A DNA stretch of 64,000 nucleotides from an uncultured Lachnospiraceae bacterium. GTDB lineage: Bacteria > Bacillota > Clostridia > Lachnospirales > Lachnospiraceae. How positions within the stretch are numbered: the first letter of the stretch is position 1; every line of letters begins with the position of its first letter. The position numbers and the translations under genes are program-made. This document shows positions 35,733 through 44,524 of this stretch, in pieces. The stretch is taken from assembly GCA_910579505.1 (NCBI GenBank), contig CAJTTZ010000002.1:186001-250000 (forward strand). The letters run 5' to 3'. The notes under the pieces were generated by a model. That model saw nothing but the letters and a program-made list of their open reading frames with translations, did no database searches and was not told the DNA's origin.

Positions 35733-38516
35733 TTACGGTTCTTCCGGCACGAAAACTGCCCGCAGGCAGATGCCTTCCCCCGTCACAGGCACTTCAATCG
35801 TTTCCTCGTCGGACTCATACGTCCCCTGCCAGCCGCCAAATCGGAAGCCTTTTTCAGGTACCGCCGTGGCAGTCACGGGATAGTCGGTAAAATAAGTCCC
35901 CCGCCACTCCCCGTCTTTTAAGTCCGGGACGATGGTGTTTAACAGGATCGTCCCTCCCTCTGTTCCCGCCTTCGGAGTCGCTTCCGTGGATGACACGCCT
36001 GTCGTTTCCGACATATCTGTCATATAGACCGTCTCTAGCGTAACCTCCCCGGTTTCCCCGGAAAGTCCCAGCGCCTCCGCAAAATCAGGCACTACATACG
36101 CTGCCCGCTTCTCATAAAACTCGTCTATCACCCCGATATTCTCCCAGAAAGTATCCTGAGTATATATCCCGCCATTAAAGCGGTGGTAGCTCTTCTCCAT
36201 GGGCACCGCGTAAAAGGCTGCCATCTCATATAGTTTACCATGAACGTCCTCATACGCAAAGTTTTTATTTACCATATCCATAAAAGTCAGGCTAAACTGC
36301 TGCCTGAACGGTTCATTTGTGATCAGGTGGGACATAATCGGAGTCGTTAAAGGAGTTCCAAACCAGTGTGCTTCCTCCGTAAAGGCATTGCACTCATATG
36401 TGCTCATGCCTTCATCATAAATGCCTGTGGACTCGTCGGTATCATACACGCCCCAGCGCCATCTGCCATCCTCGTATTCAGACGCCCCGTCTTCCCTCCG
36501 GCTCCGCCAGCAGCAAAGATTATTTAAAGGCCAGTCCGTATTGCCTATATAGATTTCAAAGCAGTAGTGGTCGATAAAGCTCTGTATATCCATCCGCCTG
36601 TCTATCTCCCCGTATGTTTCTGGAGCAGACATATCCGCCTCTTTGACATACGATACCAGTTCCTCATAAAGCGAAAGGTCCTCCTCCTGCCCTACGGATA
36701 CCCGGTTATCCTGTTTCACTACAATGATCCCGTCCTCGTCAAGTCCATACTTTTCCTCGAAATATCCCGCACTAAAACGCGACTGCAGATTATATAGTCC
36801 CCAATATTCTCCGTTTAAAAACACGGCGCAAGGCTCTCCCGGCTGTGTCTCCATGGCGCGGTCTGACACCAGGGACTGGTTGAACACGTCCCGCAGCATG
36901 GTCACATTCGTGTCAATGGAGCCGGACGTCCGAAGCATTTTCGAGCGCAGCCCCAGCAGATCTTCCCCATACTCATCCCGGCTGTAAAAATTAAATCCTT
37001 TCTGGCGGAGATTTCTGGACGACCCGCCACGCGTCCTGATACCGATCCGTTCCTCGCCGACCAGCTTCTTTTCTACGTCAAACAATGTCACCGTAACCGG
37101 CCTTTCTTTCGTCTTATCAGGATGGGTATAGTTTGCCGCAAAAGAGCGCCATATCACATCCCCGTAATCCCATGAGCGTCCCCGCTCCAAATACTCCTCC
37201 TGTTTTCTAAACTTCCTGTAATTTTCCATCCATGCGCGGTAATCATCGCCAAGCACATAAATACCGCGGTCCTCAGAAAAAAAGTCCGCCGGGTCCGCCG
37301 TCACAGACAGCGTCAAAATATCCTCATATCCCTCTTTCCCATCAAATCCGACAAAATATACTGCCGACACGGTTTCACTGATCCCGCCCTCACTGTCTGC
37401 CGCAAACGCCTTCACCACCGTGGCCTTGTCAATCAGATTTTCCGGCTGATAGTCTCCGTCCCGCGAAATACCCTCAATATTGGCGTAAATATTTTCCCTG
37501 CAGCTGCCGTCTTCAATGAAAATCGGTTCCGTATAAAGAGTCGATTCCAGCGTCGGCTCGCTTCCGTCCGTCGTGTAATAAATGCGCTGTCCCTGTCCCG
37601 CCGCCACACTCAGTGTAAAAGGCTGCCCGTAAAAGCCGCTTTCTACGGAAAAAGCAGGCGTCTCCAGCGTCGGAAGCACACAGGATGCAAGATTTTCATT
37701 GCTCCTGCCGGGGCTCCCGTTTTTGACAATGCTAAACCCTTCTTTCCCATCCTTTTTTCTGGCATAGGAAATATCCGTGGAAAGAGGCGGAATTTCCACC
37801 TTGTCCACCACATTTCCGCTGCCGTCTGCAAGCGTCAGGGTTTCTCCCGTCTCGTTTAGCCGAAACCCCACATAATAGCAGATTTCCCCGCTATCCTCAT
37901 CCTCGCTCCGCCCGGAAAAACCATCCGCAAAAAGCAGCAGATAGGAGCGCGGCCCTATTTCCATGCTTTCCAGACGGGCGTCCTCTGAAAGCTCCGCCCG
38001 GTCTGTCAGATACCAGCCGTCCAGCGACACCGTTGTAAAAGAAGGATTATACAGTTCAATATAATCGCTGTTCCTGCCCCTGTCATCCAGCACAAGGCTC
38101 AGATTATGGGCGCATACCTCGTTAATCACAATATGGTGCTTCGCATAATCGTCATAAAAAATTCCCGCAAGCAATATCACCCACAGCCCGGAAAAGGCAA
38201 ACAGAATCCTTCGTGTCCCTGCTGCCCCGAATCCCTTTCTCCTGCCAAAGAACCCCAGAACAAACGAGAAGCCGTATGCCCCCGCCAAGCTGAAGGCATA
38301 CAGCAACACGTCCACATGATATTCGGCCGAAAAAACATTGTCGTCAAACAACGCGTACAACATCCCGGAAACACCGGCAAGAATGAGCAGCGCACAGCAC
38401 AGCGTATCCGCCGCCAGCTGCACTTTGGTCTTCTCCCCCTTACCCCCGCTTCGCATGACGGCCGCTATAAATCCCGGTATGATAAACAAAATAACTCCCG
38501 ACATGAATTGTCCCAT
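35733..38516 (-). CDS. Membrane CotH-family kinase with lamin-tail domain
   Basis: This is a 927-residue protein. Residues 1-125 hold about four membrane helices. A lamin-tail-like beta domain (HIVINEVCAHNLSLVLDDRG, about 130-270) and a chitobiase-type Fn3-associated domain (IYYTTDGSEPTLESTLY, about 290-385) follow. The CotH kinase domain spans about 400-800, with IRTRGGSSRNLRQKGFNFYS and the catalytic-site segments IGNTDWPLNNLCCW and WRWGVYDTDEST. A bacterial-repeat beta segment closes it. CotH in Bacillus and Clostridium phosphorylates Ser on spore coat proteins; here the kinase would act outside the membrane on an envelope target. AAGGGTG precedes the ATG. It heads the VTC/DUF4956 block inside the rml locus. 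Confidence 0.88.
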   Translation of the reverse strand: MGQFMSGVILFIIPGFIAAVMRSGGKGEKTKVQLAADTLCCALLILAGVSGMLYALFDDNVFSAEYHVDVLLYAFSLAGAYGFSFVLGFFGRRKGFGAAGTRRILFAFSGLWVILLAGIFYDDYAKHHIVINEVCAHNLSLVLDDRGRNSDYIELYNPSFTTVSLDGWYLTDRAELSEDARLESMEIGPRSYLLLFADGFSGRSEDEDSGEICYYVGFRLNETGETLTLADGSGNVVDKVEIPPLSTDISYARKKDGKEGFSIVKNGSPGRSNENLASCVLPTLETPAFSVESGFYGQPFTLSVAAGQGQRIYYTTDGSEPTLESTLYTEPIFIEDGSCRENIYANIEGISRDGDYQPENLIDKATVVKAFAADSEGGISETVSAVYFVGFDGKEGYEDILTLSVTADPADFFSEDRGIYVLGDDYRAWMENYRKFRKQEEYLERGRSWDYGDVIWRSFAANYTHPDKTKERPVTVTLFDVEKKLVGEERIGIRTRGGSSRNLRQKGFNFYSRDEYGEDLLGLRSKMLRTSGSIDTNVTMLRDVFNQSLVSDRAMETQPGEPCAVFLNGEYWGLYNLQSRFSAGYFEEKYGLDEDGIIVVKQDNRVSVGQEEDLSLYEELVSYVKEADMSAPETYGEIDRRMDIQSFIDHYCFEIYIGNTDWPLNNLCCWRSRREDGASEYEDGRWRWGVYDTDESTGIYDEGMSTYECNAFTEEAHWFGTPLTTPIMSHLITNEPFRQQFSLTFMDMVNKNFAYEDVHGKLYEMAAFYAVPMEKSYHRFNGGIYTQDTFWENIGVIDEFYEKRAAYVVPDFAEALGLSGETGEVTLETVYMTDMSETTGVSSTEATPKAGTEGGTILLNTIVPDLKDGEWRGTYFTDYPVTATAVPEKGFRFGGWQGTYESDEETIEVPVTGEGICLRAVFVPEEP

Positions 38517-38549
38517 ATCACACCCTTACCTCGCAGCAAGTGCAAAGTC

Positions 38550-39641
38550 CTAAACCGAACTTTTATCCCGATACATTTCTTCATAATATTTCTGGTAATC
38601 ACCGCTTGTCACGTTTCTCATCCACTCCTCATGGGCAAAATACCACTCGATGGTACGGCGGATGCCATCCTTAAACATCGTCTCGGGCTCCCAGCCAATC
38701 TCTTCCCGAATCTTGTCCGGCGCAATCGCGTAGCGTCTGTCATGCCCCTTGCGGTCCTCCACATAAGTGATCAGGTCTTCCGTCAGGTGCTGCCTTCTTA
38801 CATCTGTCTCAGGAAGCATCTCCCGAAGCGTCTCTATAATAATCTTCACGATCTCGATATTCTGCTTTTCGTTATGTCCGCCCACATTATATGTCTCAAA
38901 AAGGCGTCCCTTCTCCTGCACCATATCAATCGCCTTGGCGTGATCCTCCACATAAAGCCAGTCGCGCACGTTTTTCCCGTCCCCATAGACCGGGAGCTTC
39001 TTGCCCTGCAGCGCATTGTTTATAATTAAGGGAATGAGCTTTTCCGGGAACTGGTACGGTCCATAGTTGTTGGAGCAGTTGGTAATATTTGCCGGGAAAT
39101 GATAGGTATCCATATATGCCTTTACCAGCATATCCGAACCCGCCTTGCTGGCGGAATAAGGGCTGTGCGGCGCGTAGGGCGTCGTCTCGTAAAAATACCC
39201 GCCGTCCTCCGGCAAAGACCCGTACACCTCGTCCGTGGACACGTGCAGAAACCGCTTGTCCTCCTTAAAACTGCCGTCGGGCAGCTCCCATGCCGCCTTC
39301 GCGCAGTTTAACATCACCGCCGTACCATATACATTGGTCTGTACGAAGACTTCGGGATTTTTAATGCTTCTGTCCACATGGCTCTCCGCCGCGAAATGCA
39401 CGACCCTGTCGATCTCATTTTCGGCAAAGATCTTCTCGATGGCCGCCTTATCGCAGATATCCGCCTTGATGAAGGTATAGTTATCCCTATTCTCCACTTC
39501 TTTCAGATTTTCCGGATTGCCCGCGTAGGTCAGCGCGTCCACATTGATGATGCGGATCGCATCGCCGTACTTATGAAACATATAGTGAATGTAATTTGAG
39601 CCGATAAAGCCCGCTCCTCCCGTTACCAGATAGGTTTTCAT
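38550..39641 (-). CDS. rfbB: dTDP-glucose 4,6-dehydratase
   Basis: An NAD-dependent short-chain dehydrogenase making dTDP-4-keto-6-deoxyglucose. It is 363 residues with LVTGGAGFIGSNYIHYMF (Rossmann glycine motif), AAESHVDRSI, the catalytic YSASKAGSD (Tyr-x3-Lys) and FPEKLIPLIINNALQGKKLP. GGAGGAAGGG precedes the ATG. It is separated from rfbA and rfbC by the CotH/VTC block. rmlD, needed to finish rhamnose, is not in this window. Confidence 0.97.
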   Translation of the reverse strand: MKTYLVTGGAGFIGSNYIHYMFHKYGDAIRIINVDALTYAGNPENLKEVENRDNYTFIKADICDKAAIEKIFAENEIDRVVHFAAESHVDRSIKNPEVFVQTNVYGTAVMLNCAKAAWELPDGSFKEDKRFLHVSTDEVYGSLPEDGGYFYETTPYAPHSPYSASKAGSDMLVKAYMDTYHFPANITNCSNNYGPYQFPEKLIPLIINNALQGKKLPVYGDGKNVRDWLYVEDHAKAIDMVQEKGRLFETYNVGGHNEKQNIEIVKIIIETLREMLPETDVRRQHLTEDLITYVEDRKGHDRRYAIAPDKIREEIGWEPETMFKDGIRRTIEWYFAHEEWMRNVTSGDYQKYYEEMYRDKSSV

Positions 39642-39684
39642 TTTTTTGTCCCTTCCTCCTTATCCCTTATGGGTATTGATTTAT

Positions 39685-42600
39685 TTAGTAACTTAAATAA
39701 CTTATGTTCATATCCACGCTGGTACTGATGCCGCTGACCTTACCCTTGGAGGAATACTGCCACAGGTCGTAGCGGGTAGCCGTGTAGGTCGGCGCGCTCG
39801 CGTACTGCGCAAGCCACAGTTTATAGCTTGTCAGACTCGCCGTATTGATCTTCTCGGTAAACCAGTTTTTGTTTGCGTAAATGCCCGCTGTGATGCCGGA
39901 GTTCTGCACGGTCTGGCAGAAGGTCCTGCAGACTGCCGTTCTGGTGTCCCGGCTGATGCCGTCGGCCCTGCCGCCGCTCGCCTCCACATCGAGGAAAAGC
40001 GGATAGTTCAGACCATAGCCCTTCACCAGGTCAATCGCCATGGATGCCTCCTCCACAGCCTCCACCTCATTGACCGCCTGGCTGTAGAAGTACGCGCCCA
40101 CTTTAAGCCCTGCCGCCTTCGCGCCCTTGATATTGCTTCTGAACTTAGGGTCTTCCACCAGCACGCCTGTAGAATAACCGCGGTAGCCGCAGCGGATGAT
40201 CACGTAGGAAACGCCCGAGTTCTTCACCGCGTTCCAGTCGATATTGCCGTTGTGCTTGGACACGTCAATTCCCATGGCCCCGGAGCTCTTCGACAGCTTA
40301 CCGTCGCTGCCAAAGCTGTATTTCGCTCCCTGAATGACCTGATCGCCTGTTACATAGTTTCCGTTTTTATCGTAAAAATAAACATGCCCGTCAATCGTCT
40401 GCCATCCTGTATACTTATAAGCCGATGAAGCTTTCACCTTTTTATAAAAGGCGTCCCGTTTCCCATATTCCTTGTAGGTTGCTTCGTCGTAGTCTCCATT
40501 CGCGTCTTTATAGTAAAGCTGGTTACCGTCCTTGTCCTTCAGCTTCGTATTCTCGTCGATAACGACTTCCGCTTTCAGCACCTTAACCTTGAAAGATTCC
40601 TTGATATCCTCAGTGTCATCCGGGTTCTTGCAGACAGCACGGATCTTTACCTCACCCTCGGCAACGCCTGTGACCTCGCCCTTCTCATTTACTTTTGCGA
40701 TCTTTTCATCGTCGCTGCTCCAGGTAACCTTGCCCCCTTTTGGTTTTGTCTCTGCTTTCAGAGTTATCTGCCTGCCAACCTGTACTTCGCTTTCACCGCT
40801 TATGGACAGCTTCGTATAAACCTCCTGCCCGTCCTTGTCGTCATCTTTATCGTCGTCCTTATCGTCATCTTTGTCTTTGTCATCGTCCTCTTTATCCTGG
40901 TTATTTGAGTCCCCGCTCCCGGGATCATTCACAGTTACGGGACAGTTAAATTCCTGGACCATACTGCCTACAACCACCCGTGCCGTGACCGTGGTGCTTC
41001 CCGCCGCAACCGCCGTGACCGTGCCGCCATCCACCGTTGCGACAGAGGAATCCGCAGTGCTCCACTCCACCGAATACTCTACTTCACTGCTGCTGACAGA
41101 TACCTTCAGCGAATCGCTCTTTCCCTTTTCAAGGGTCAGGCTGTCCTTGTTGACGGATACCTGTACGTTATCGTAGGGATTGTCCTCCCCATCCTCCACC
41201 ATCCTTCGGAACGCGCCGGCGGTCTTCCACGGATCAGCGATATTTTCCATGGGCACTTTCTCATACTGTGACGTTTCCTCTCCGACCGGGGTCTTCGTGG
41301 ACTCTACCCACTCTACTGTATCCTGCAGCGCTGATTCCACCACAGTATTCTGATGCGTCGCTTCCTCTTTCGCCACATTGATCTCCGCCTCAGTCTTCAC
41401 CTCGTCCGTCACGTCAACCTTCTGGTAGGCGATCTTGTCCGTCACCTTGACGCTGCTTTTCTTCGACGGCAGCTTATACTTATCCGCCACCCCCTCCGGC
41501 AGTGGAAGAAGCTTGACTTCATAGGTTCCGGCCGCAATCTCAGTCTGATAAATCACACCGTCCTTATCGTCATCCTTCATCTGAAAGTTCTTCGGCCCGG
41601 AAACTTCCACTTCAAAAGGCACGCCGCCAATCAGCTTACCTGTCTCCTTATTGACAAACTTAACCTTCATATCCGAAAGAATCGAGGTCAGACGGAGCTC
41701 TACCTCCACCTCACCTTTCGCGTCTTCCCTATCTGTCTCCTCTTTCTCTTCCTCGGGTTCCTCTTCCTCCTCCATATCAATCATGCCGCCCAGTTTCGCA
41801 GACTCGGATGCCGCCAACAGGCCGCTCTCACCGATCACGGAAATGCCTTCTATCTCCTCTCCCATATCGGCAAAAGCCGCCACCTGCTTCTCCACCGATT
41901 TCGCATGGGCATAAACGCCGCCCGTGACAATTGCGCCCGCAAGCACCAAAATACCCAGGAGGGCCACTGCGACGTCCAGAGCGCTCATTTCGCTTATAAA
42001 ATACATCAGACGGGCTGCAAAGCCGTCCTCATCATCATACTCATAATCGTCTTCATAATCCTCGTCGTCCTCGTAGTCGTCGTCCTCGTAATCCTCGTCC
42101 TCATACTCGTCGTCCTCGTAATCCCCGTCCTCATACTCGTCGTCCTCGTAGTCCCCGTCCTCATACTCGTCGTCCTCGTAATCCTCGTCCTCATACTCGT
42201 CGTCCTCGTAATCCCCGTCCTCATACTCGTCGTCCTCGTAGTCCCCGTCCTCATACTCGTCGTCCTCGTAATCCCCGTCCTCATACTCGTCGTCCTCGTA
42301 ATCCCCGTCCTCATACTCGTCGTCCTCGTAATCCCCGTCCTCATACTCGTCGTCTTCGTAGTCCTCGTCCTCATAACGTACCGAGCCGGCTTTCGCAGCC
42401 CCGCTTTTCCCGGCTTTCGAAGAATGGGCGCGCTGGTAGGACTCAATCATTTCATCATCCAGACTCAAAAATTCCAGCGTGTCCTCCGTCACACTGTCAA
42501 AATCCTCGTCATCAAACCGGTCGTCCTCAAGCAGTTCCTCAAATCGGACCTGCCTGCGGCGGTTTTCCGTATTCTGTCTCTTATTTTTCTTATTCTGCAT
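39685..42600 (-). CDS. GH25 surface protein with cytoplasmic acidic repeat
   Basis: This is a 971-residue protein. In order: a basic start, an Asp/Glu/Tyr-rich tract of ten 10-residue repeats (about residues 77-176), one membrane helix (about 206-230), an acidic linker and a SpaA-like domain (GPKNFQMKDDDKDGVIYQ). Two BIG_2-type Ig-like domains with an Asp/Lys linker, a choline-binding-like WQTIDGHVYFYDKNGNYVT repeat and a C-terminal GH25 muramidase (MGIDVSKHNGNIDW; YPLFLDVEASGG) follow. The acidic repeats should face the cytoplasm and the lysozyme the wall. The ATG at 42600 follows GGGAG. A TTGATA/TATAAT promoter lies 77 bases upstream. It is a paralogue of the GH25 protein at 30823 and heads the rml-export operon. 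Confidence 0.88.
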   Translation of the reverse strand: MQNKKNKRQNTENRRRQVRFEELLEDDRFDDEDFDSVTEDTLEFLSLDDEMIESYQRAHSSKAGKSGAAKAGSVRYEDEDYEDDEYEDGDYEDDEYEDGDYEDDEYEDGDYEDDEYEDGDYEDDEYEDGDYEDDEYEDEDYEDDEYEDGDYEDDEYEDGDYEDDEYEDEDYEDDDYEDDEDYEDDYEYDDEDGFAARLMYFISEMSALDVAVALLGILVLAGAIVTGGVYAHAKSVEKQVAAFADMGEEIEGISVIGESGLLAASESAKLGGMIDMEEEEEPEEEKEETDREDAKGEVEVELRLTSILSDMKVKFVNKETGKLIGGVPFEVEVSGPKNFQMKDDDKDGVIYQTEIAAGTYEVKLLPLPEGVADKYKLPSKKSSVKVTDKIAYQKVDVTDEVKTEAEINVAKEEATHQNTVVESALQDTVEWVESTKTPVGEETSQYEKVPMENIADPWKTAGAFRRMVEDGEDNPYDNVQVSVNKDSLTLEKGKSDSLKVSVSSSEVEYSVEWSTADSSVATVDGGTVTAVAAGSTTVTARVVVGSMVQEFNCPVTVNDPGSGDSNNQDKEDDDKDKDDDKDDDKDDDKDGQEVYTKLSISGESEVQVGRQITLKAETKPKGGKVTWSSDDEKIAKVNEKGEVTGVAEGEVKIRAVCKNPDDTEDIKESFKVKVLKAEVVIDENTKLKDKDGNQLYYKDANGDYDEATYKEYGKRDAFYKKVKASSAYKYTGWQTIDGHVYFYDKNGNYVTGDQVIQGAKYSFGSDGKLSKSSGAMGIDVSKHNGNIDWNAVKNSGVSYVIIRCGYRGYSTGVLVEDPKFRSNIKGAKAAGLKVGAYFYSQAVNEVEAVEEASMAIDLVKGYGLNYPLFLDVEASGGRADGISRDTRTAVCRTFCQTVQNSGITAGIYANKNWFTEKINTASLTSYKLWLAQYASAPTYTATRYDLWQYSSKGKVSGISTSVDMNISYLSY
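42073..42372 (-). repeat. 30-bp tandem repeat, ten units
   Basis: Ten in-frame units encode ED(G/E)DYEDDEY, with the last unit slightly diverged. Units differ mainly by gga/gaa-type changes in one codon. Near-identity suggests recent copy-number change by slippage or recombination. Every change of one unit keeps the GH25 protein in frame. Confidence 0.95.
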
Positions 42601-42676
42601 GCTAACTCCCATCTCAATTTTATGACAATCAGTCGCTTGAGTTTATGTAAACCTCAAATCCAAACAATTCTTTAGG

Positions 42677-42705
42677 ATTATAGCATAAAAACAGCGTAAT
42701 ATCAA
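42677..42705 (-). promoter_or_regulatory. Promoter for GH25-rml-export operon
   Basis: TTGATA (42700-42705), a 17-base spacer and TATAAT (42677-42682) on the minus strand, with TGC directly before the -10 box. It is 77 bases from the ATG. The divergent gap 42601-42920 otherwise holds only the plus-strand promoter listed next. Confidence 0.8.
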
Positions 42706-42838
42706 GATTTTTGTCGCGTGCGGAGCGCCGTCAGATTATGTAAATTGGCGGTTCCTGATATATTTACGCCTTTTCCGCGATAATTGCGCGATATTTTACA
42801 CCCATTTTACGGCATTTCTCGCTAATATGCGCTTGACT

Positions 42839-42866
42839 TTGACCGCTTCAACTGACACAATATAAG
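42839..42866 (+). promoter_or_regulatory. Promoter for zinc-ribbon gene
   Basis: TTGACC (42839-42844), 16-base spacer and TATAAG (42861-42866), 54 bases before the ATG. An overlapping TTGACT lies six bases upstream. Confidence 0.65.
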
Positions 42867-42920
42867 GGCAACAGACAAACAGTTACCTTACAGGGGTTAA
42901 TGGGAAAAGGGGAGTTTTTC

Positions 42921-43244
42921 ATGATGTACATGCACTACTGTAAGCGTTGCCAACGGGTTCATATGCTGAATGGGCATAAACAGTTCTGTCCGAGATGTCA
43001 GGGACTGATTACCGAGCTGAAGCTCAGTTACATGGACTATGCGTCCATGGATGAATCGCAGAGGGTTTCCTTTTCTATCTGCTGTGCTGACGACGAGCAG
43101 CTCAGGAAACTGAGCACTACATATCGTATGTATAAGTACAGCAAATGGTACAAGAAACTGCAGCGACAGCTCGCGCAGCCGGTAATACACTCATATGCTG
43201 CGTCAGAACATGCCCCGCTGGAAAACGCCGTATCTATCCTATAG
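42921..43244 (+). CDS. Small zinc-ribbon protein, unknown function
   Basis: This 107-residue soluble protein has two CxxC pairs (CKRC and CPRC, residues about 8-30) spaced like a zinc ribbon. A mixed middle and a basic Tyr/Lys-rich segment (YRMYKYSKWYKKLQRQL) that could contact nucleic acid follow. AAAAGGGGAG lies six bases before the ATG. It has its own promoter and a strong terminator, so it is a single-gene unit diverging from the GH25-rml operon. I do not recognise a named family. A regulatory role in the neighbouring glycan genes is possible from position only. Confidence 0.75.
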   Translation: MMYMHYCKRCQRVHMLNGHKQFCPRCQGLITELKLSYMDYASMDESQRVSFSICCADDEQLRKLSTTYRMYKYSKWYKKLQRQLAQPVIHSYAASEHAPLENAVSIL

Positions 43245-43267
43245 ATACGAATGGCAGTGAAAGAGAG

Positions 43268-43308
43268 CGTTGTCAGGAATCTTAAGATTCCGGGCAGCGC
43301 CCTTTTTC
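43268..43308 (+). terminator. Strong terminator after zinc-ribbon gene
   Basis: A stem of about 17 bp with a few G-U or mismatched positions is centred on the perfect palindrome GGAATCTTAAGATTCC (43278-43293). It continues through GCGTTGTC/GGCAGCGC and is followed by CCTTTTT. Confidence 0.85.
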
Positions 43309-43461
43309 TGCCCTCCGGCGGCCATGGAGTTATTAAGATTTTATGAGGACGCTTTTTTCTGTAGATTTTTAAAAAAAATCATAGTAGAATAAATGAGTAT
43401 AATAAGTACTTAGGCAGTCAAATACATTCTGCCAAAGTGCATAAGACATTCAGGAAAGGGC

Positions 43462-44517
43462 ATGAATAAAACCATGGGAGAAAATCAAGATAAAAATACA
43501 TTGCAGGAAGAAAATACAGCGCGCGCTCCAGAAAACGGGGCAGAATCCAAAAAGAAAGGCAGCTTTCTTGTGAATATCCAGTTCATCCTGTTGGGCGCCA
43601 TCGTTCTGGTCATCGGATTCTCCGTTTTCCGGCTCTATAAGTGGAACAAGGGTACCCCTTCCGACTATGATCCGAACTATCAGACCACGGATTTTGATAT
43701 AGAAGTCATGGACAACCTGATCCCTCTCGCTCCCGATAAGCGCGAAGGATATGTGGATGACGGCGTGACCACCATCCTTTGTCTGGGGGACGATCCCTTC
43801 TCACTGGAGCTTGGCGAGAACGGTCTTGCCTCGCAGATCGCCAAAAAAACGGGAGCAACGGTCTACAACGGCTCCTTCACAGGCACCACCATGGCGGCAC
43901 AGTTTGCCTCCTACAACGACGGCTACATCCTGGACGCGTTCTCCTTCTCCTATATTGCCAAAAGTCTTGCGAGCGGTGATTTTGACCTGATGAAAACGGC
44001 CGCCTCCTACAGCTATGACGAAAACTTTGCCAAAACGGCACAGATGCTCTCTGAACTTGACATGAATACCGTGGATATGATCTGCGTGATGTACGACGGC
44101 AGCGACTATGTCAACAAACGACCCTGCGACGATCCCAACGCGCCCTACGCGGAGATTACCTACACCGGCGCGCTGCGCTCGGGAGTGAGCGCCATTCAGG
44201 AGGCATATCCCCACATCCGTATTGTGGTAATGTCCCATACATTCTGCCACAGCATCAATGAGGAAGGGAATTTCCAGAACGGCGACCGGGCGGACTTAGG
44301 TCACGGCACCTTAAGCCATTATCTGCAAAAGGAGCGGGATGCCACCATGGATGTCGGCGTTTCCTTCATCGACAATTTCTACGGCTCCATCAACGAGGAC
44401 AATTATCTGGATTATATGACGGATTATATCCATTTTAACGATGCGGGACGTGAACTCCTGGCACAGAGATTTACAGACTGCCTGTTCCCGGAACTGGCAA
44501 AGCAGCCGGAAGAATAA
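43462..44517 (+). CDS. Membrane-anchored SGNH-fold protein lacking catalytic Ser
   Basis: This 351-residue protein has an N-terminal cytoplasmic charged tail, one membrane helix (about 38-58) and an extracellular SGNH/GDSL-like domain. Block I reads ILCLGDDPF, with Asp (111) where the nucleophile Ser of GDS belongs. Block III reads MYDGSDY instead of GxND, so the oxyanion Asn is also missing. Block V is kept as DYIHFNDAG with Asp321 and His324. AGGAAAGGGC precedes the ATG. It converges with the MBOAT/SGNH operon and shares its size with the SGNH protein across the terminator. It may bind glycan without hydrolysis, or use another mechanism. Confidence 0.75.
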   Translation: MNKTMGENQDKNTLQEENTARAPENGAESKKKGSFLVNIQFILLGAIVLVIGFSVFRLYKWNKGTPSDYDPNYQTTDFDIEVMDNLIPLAPDKREGYVDDGVTTILCLGDDPFSLELGENGLASQIAKKTGATVYNGSFTGTTMAAQFASYNDGYILDAFSFSYIAKSLASGDFDLMKTAASYSYDENFAKTAQMLSELDMNTVDMICVMYDGSDYVNKRPCDDPNAPYAEITYTGALRSGVSAIQEAYPHIRIVVMSHTFCHSINEEGNFQNGDRADLGHGTLSHYLQKERDATMDVGVSFIDNFYGSINEDNYLDYMTDYIHFNDAGRELLAQRFTDCLFPELAKQPEE

Positions 44518-44524
44518 CACCCTT

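Noticed and set aside
42073..42372. Short direct repeats that could suggest a CRISPR array
   Set aside because: Units are contiguous without spacers and translate in frame into ED(G/E)DYEDDEY, so this is a coding tandem repeat.
41353..42675. A 440-codon open frame on the plus strand opposite the GH25 gene
   Set aside because: It translates the repeat into Val/Leu/Ile monotony, has no ribosome binding site and overlaps a well-supported gene in antisense; it is a codon-bias shadow.
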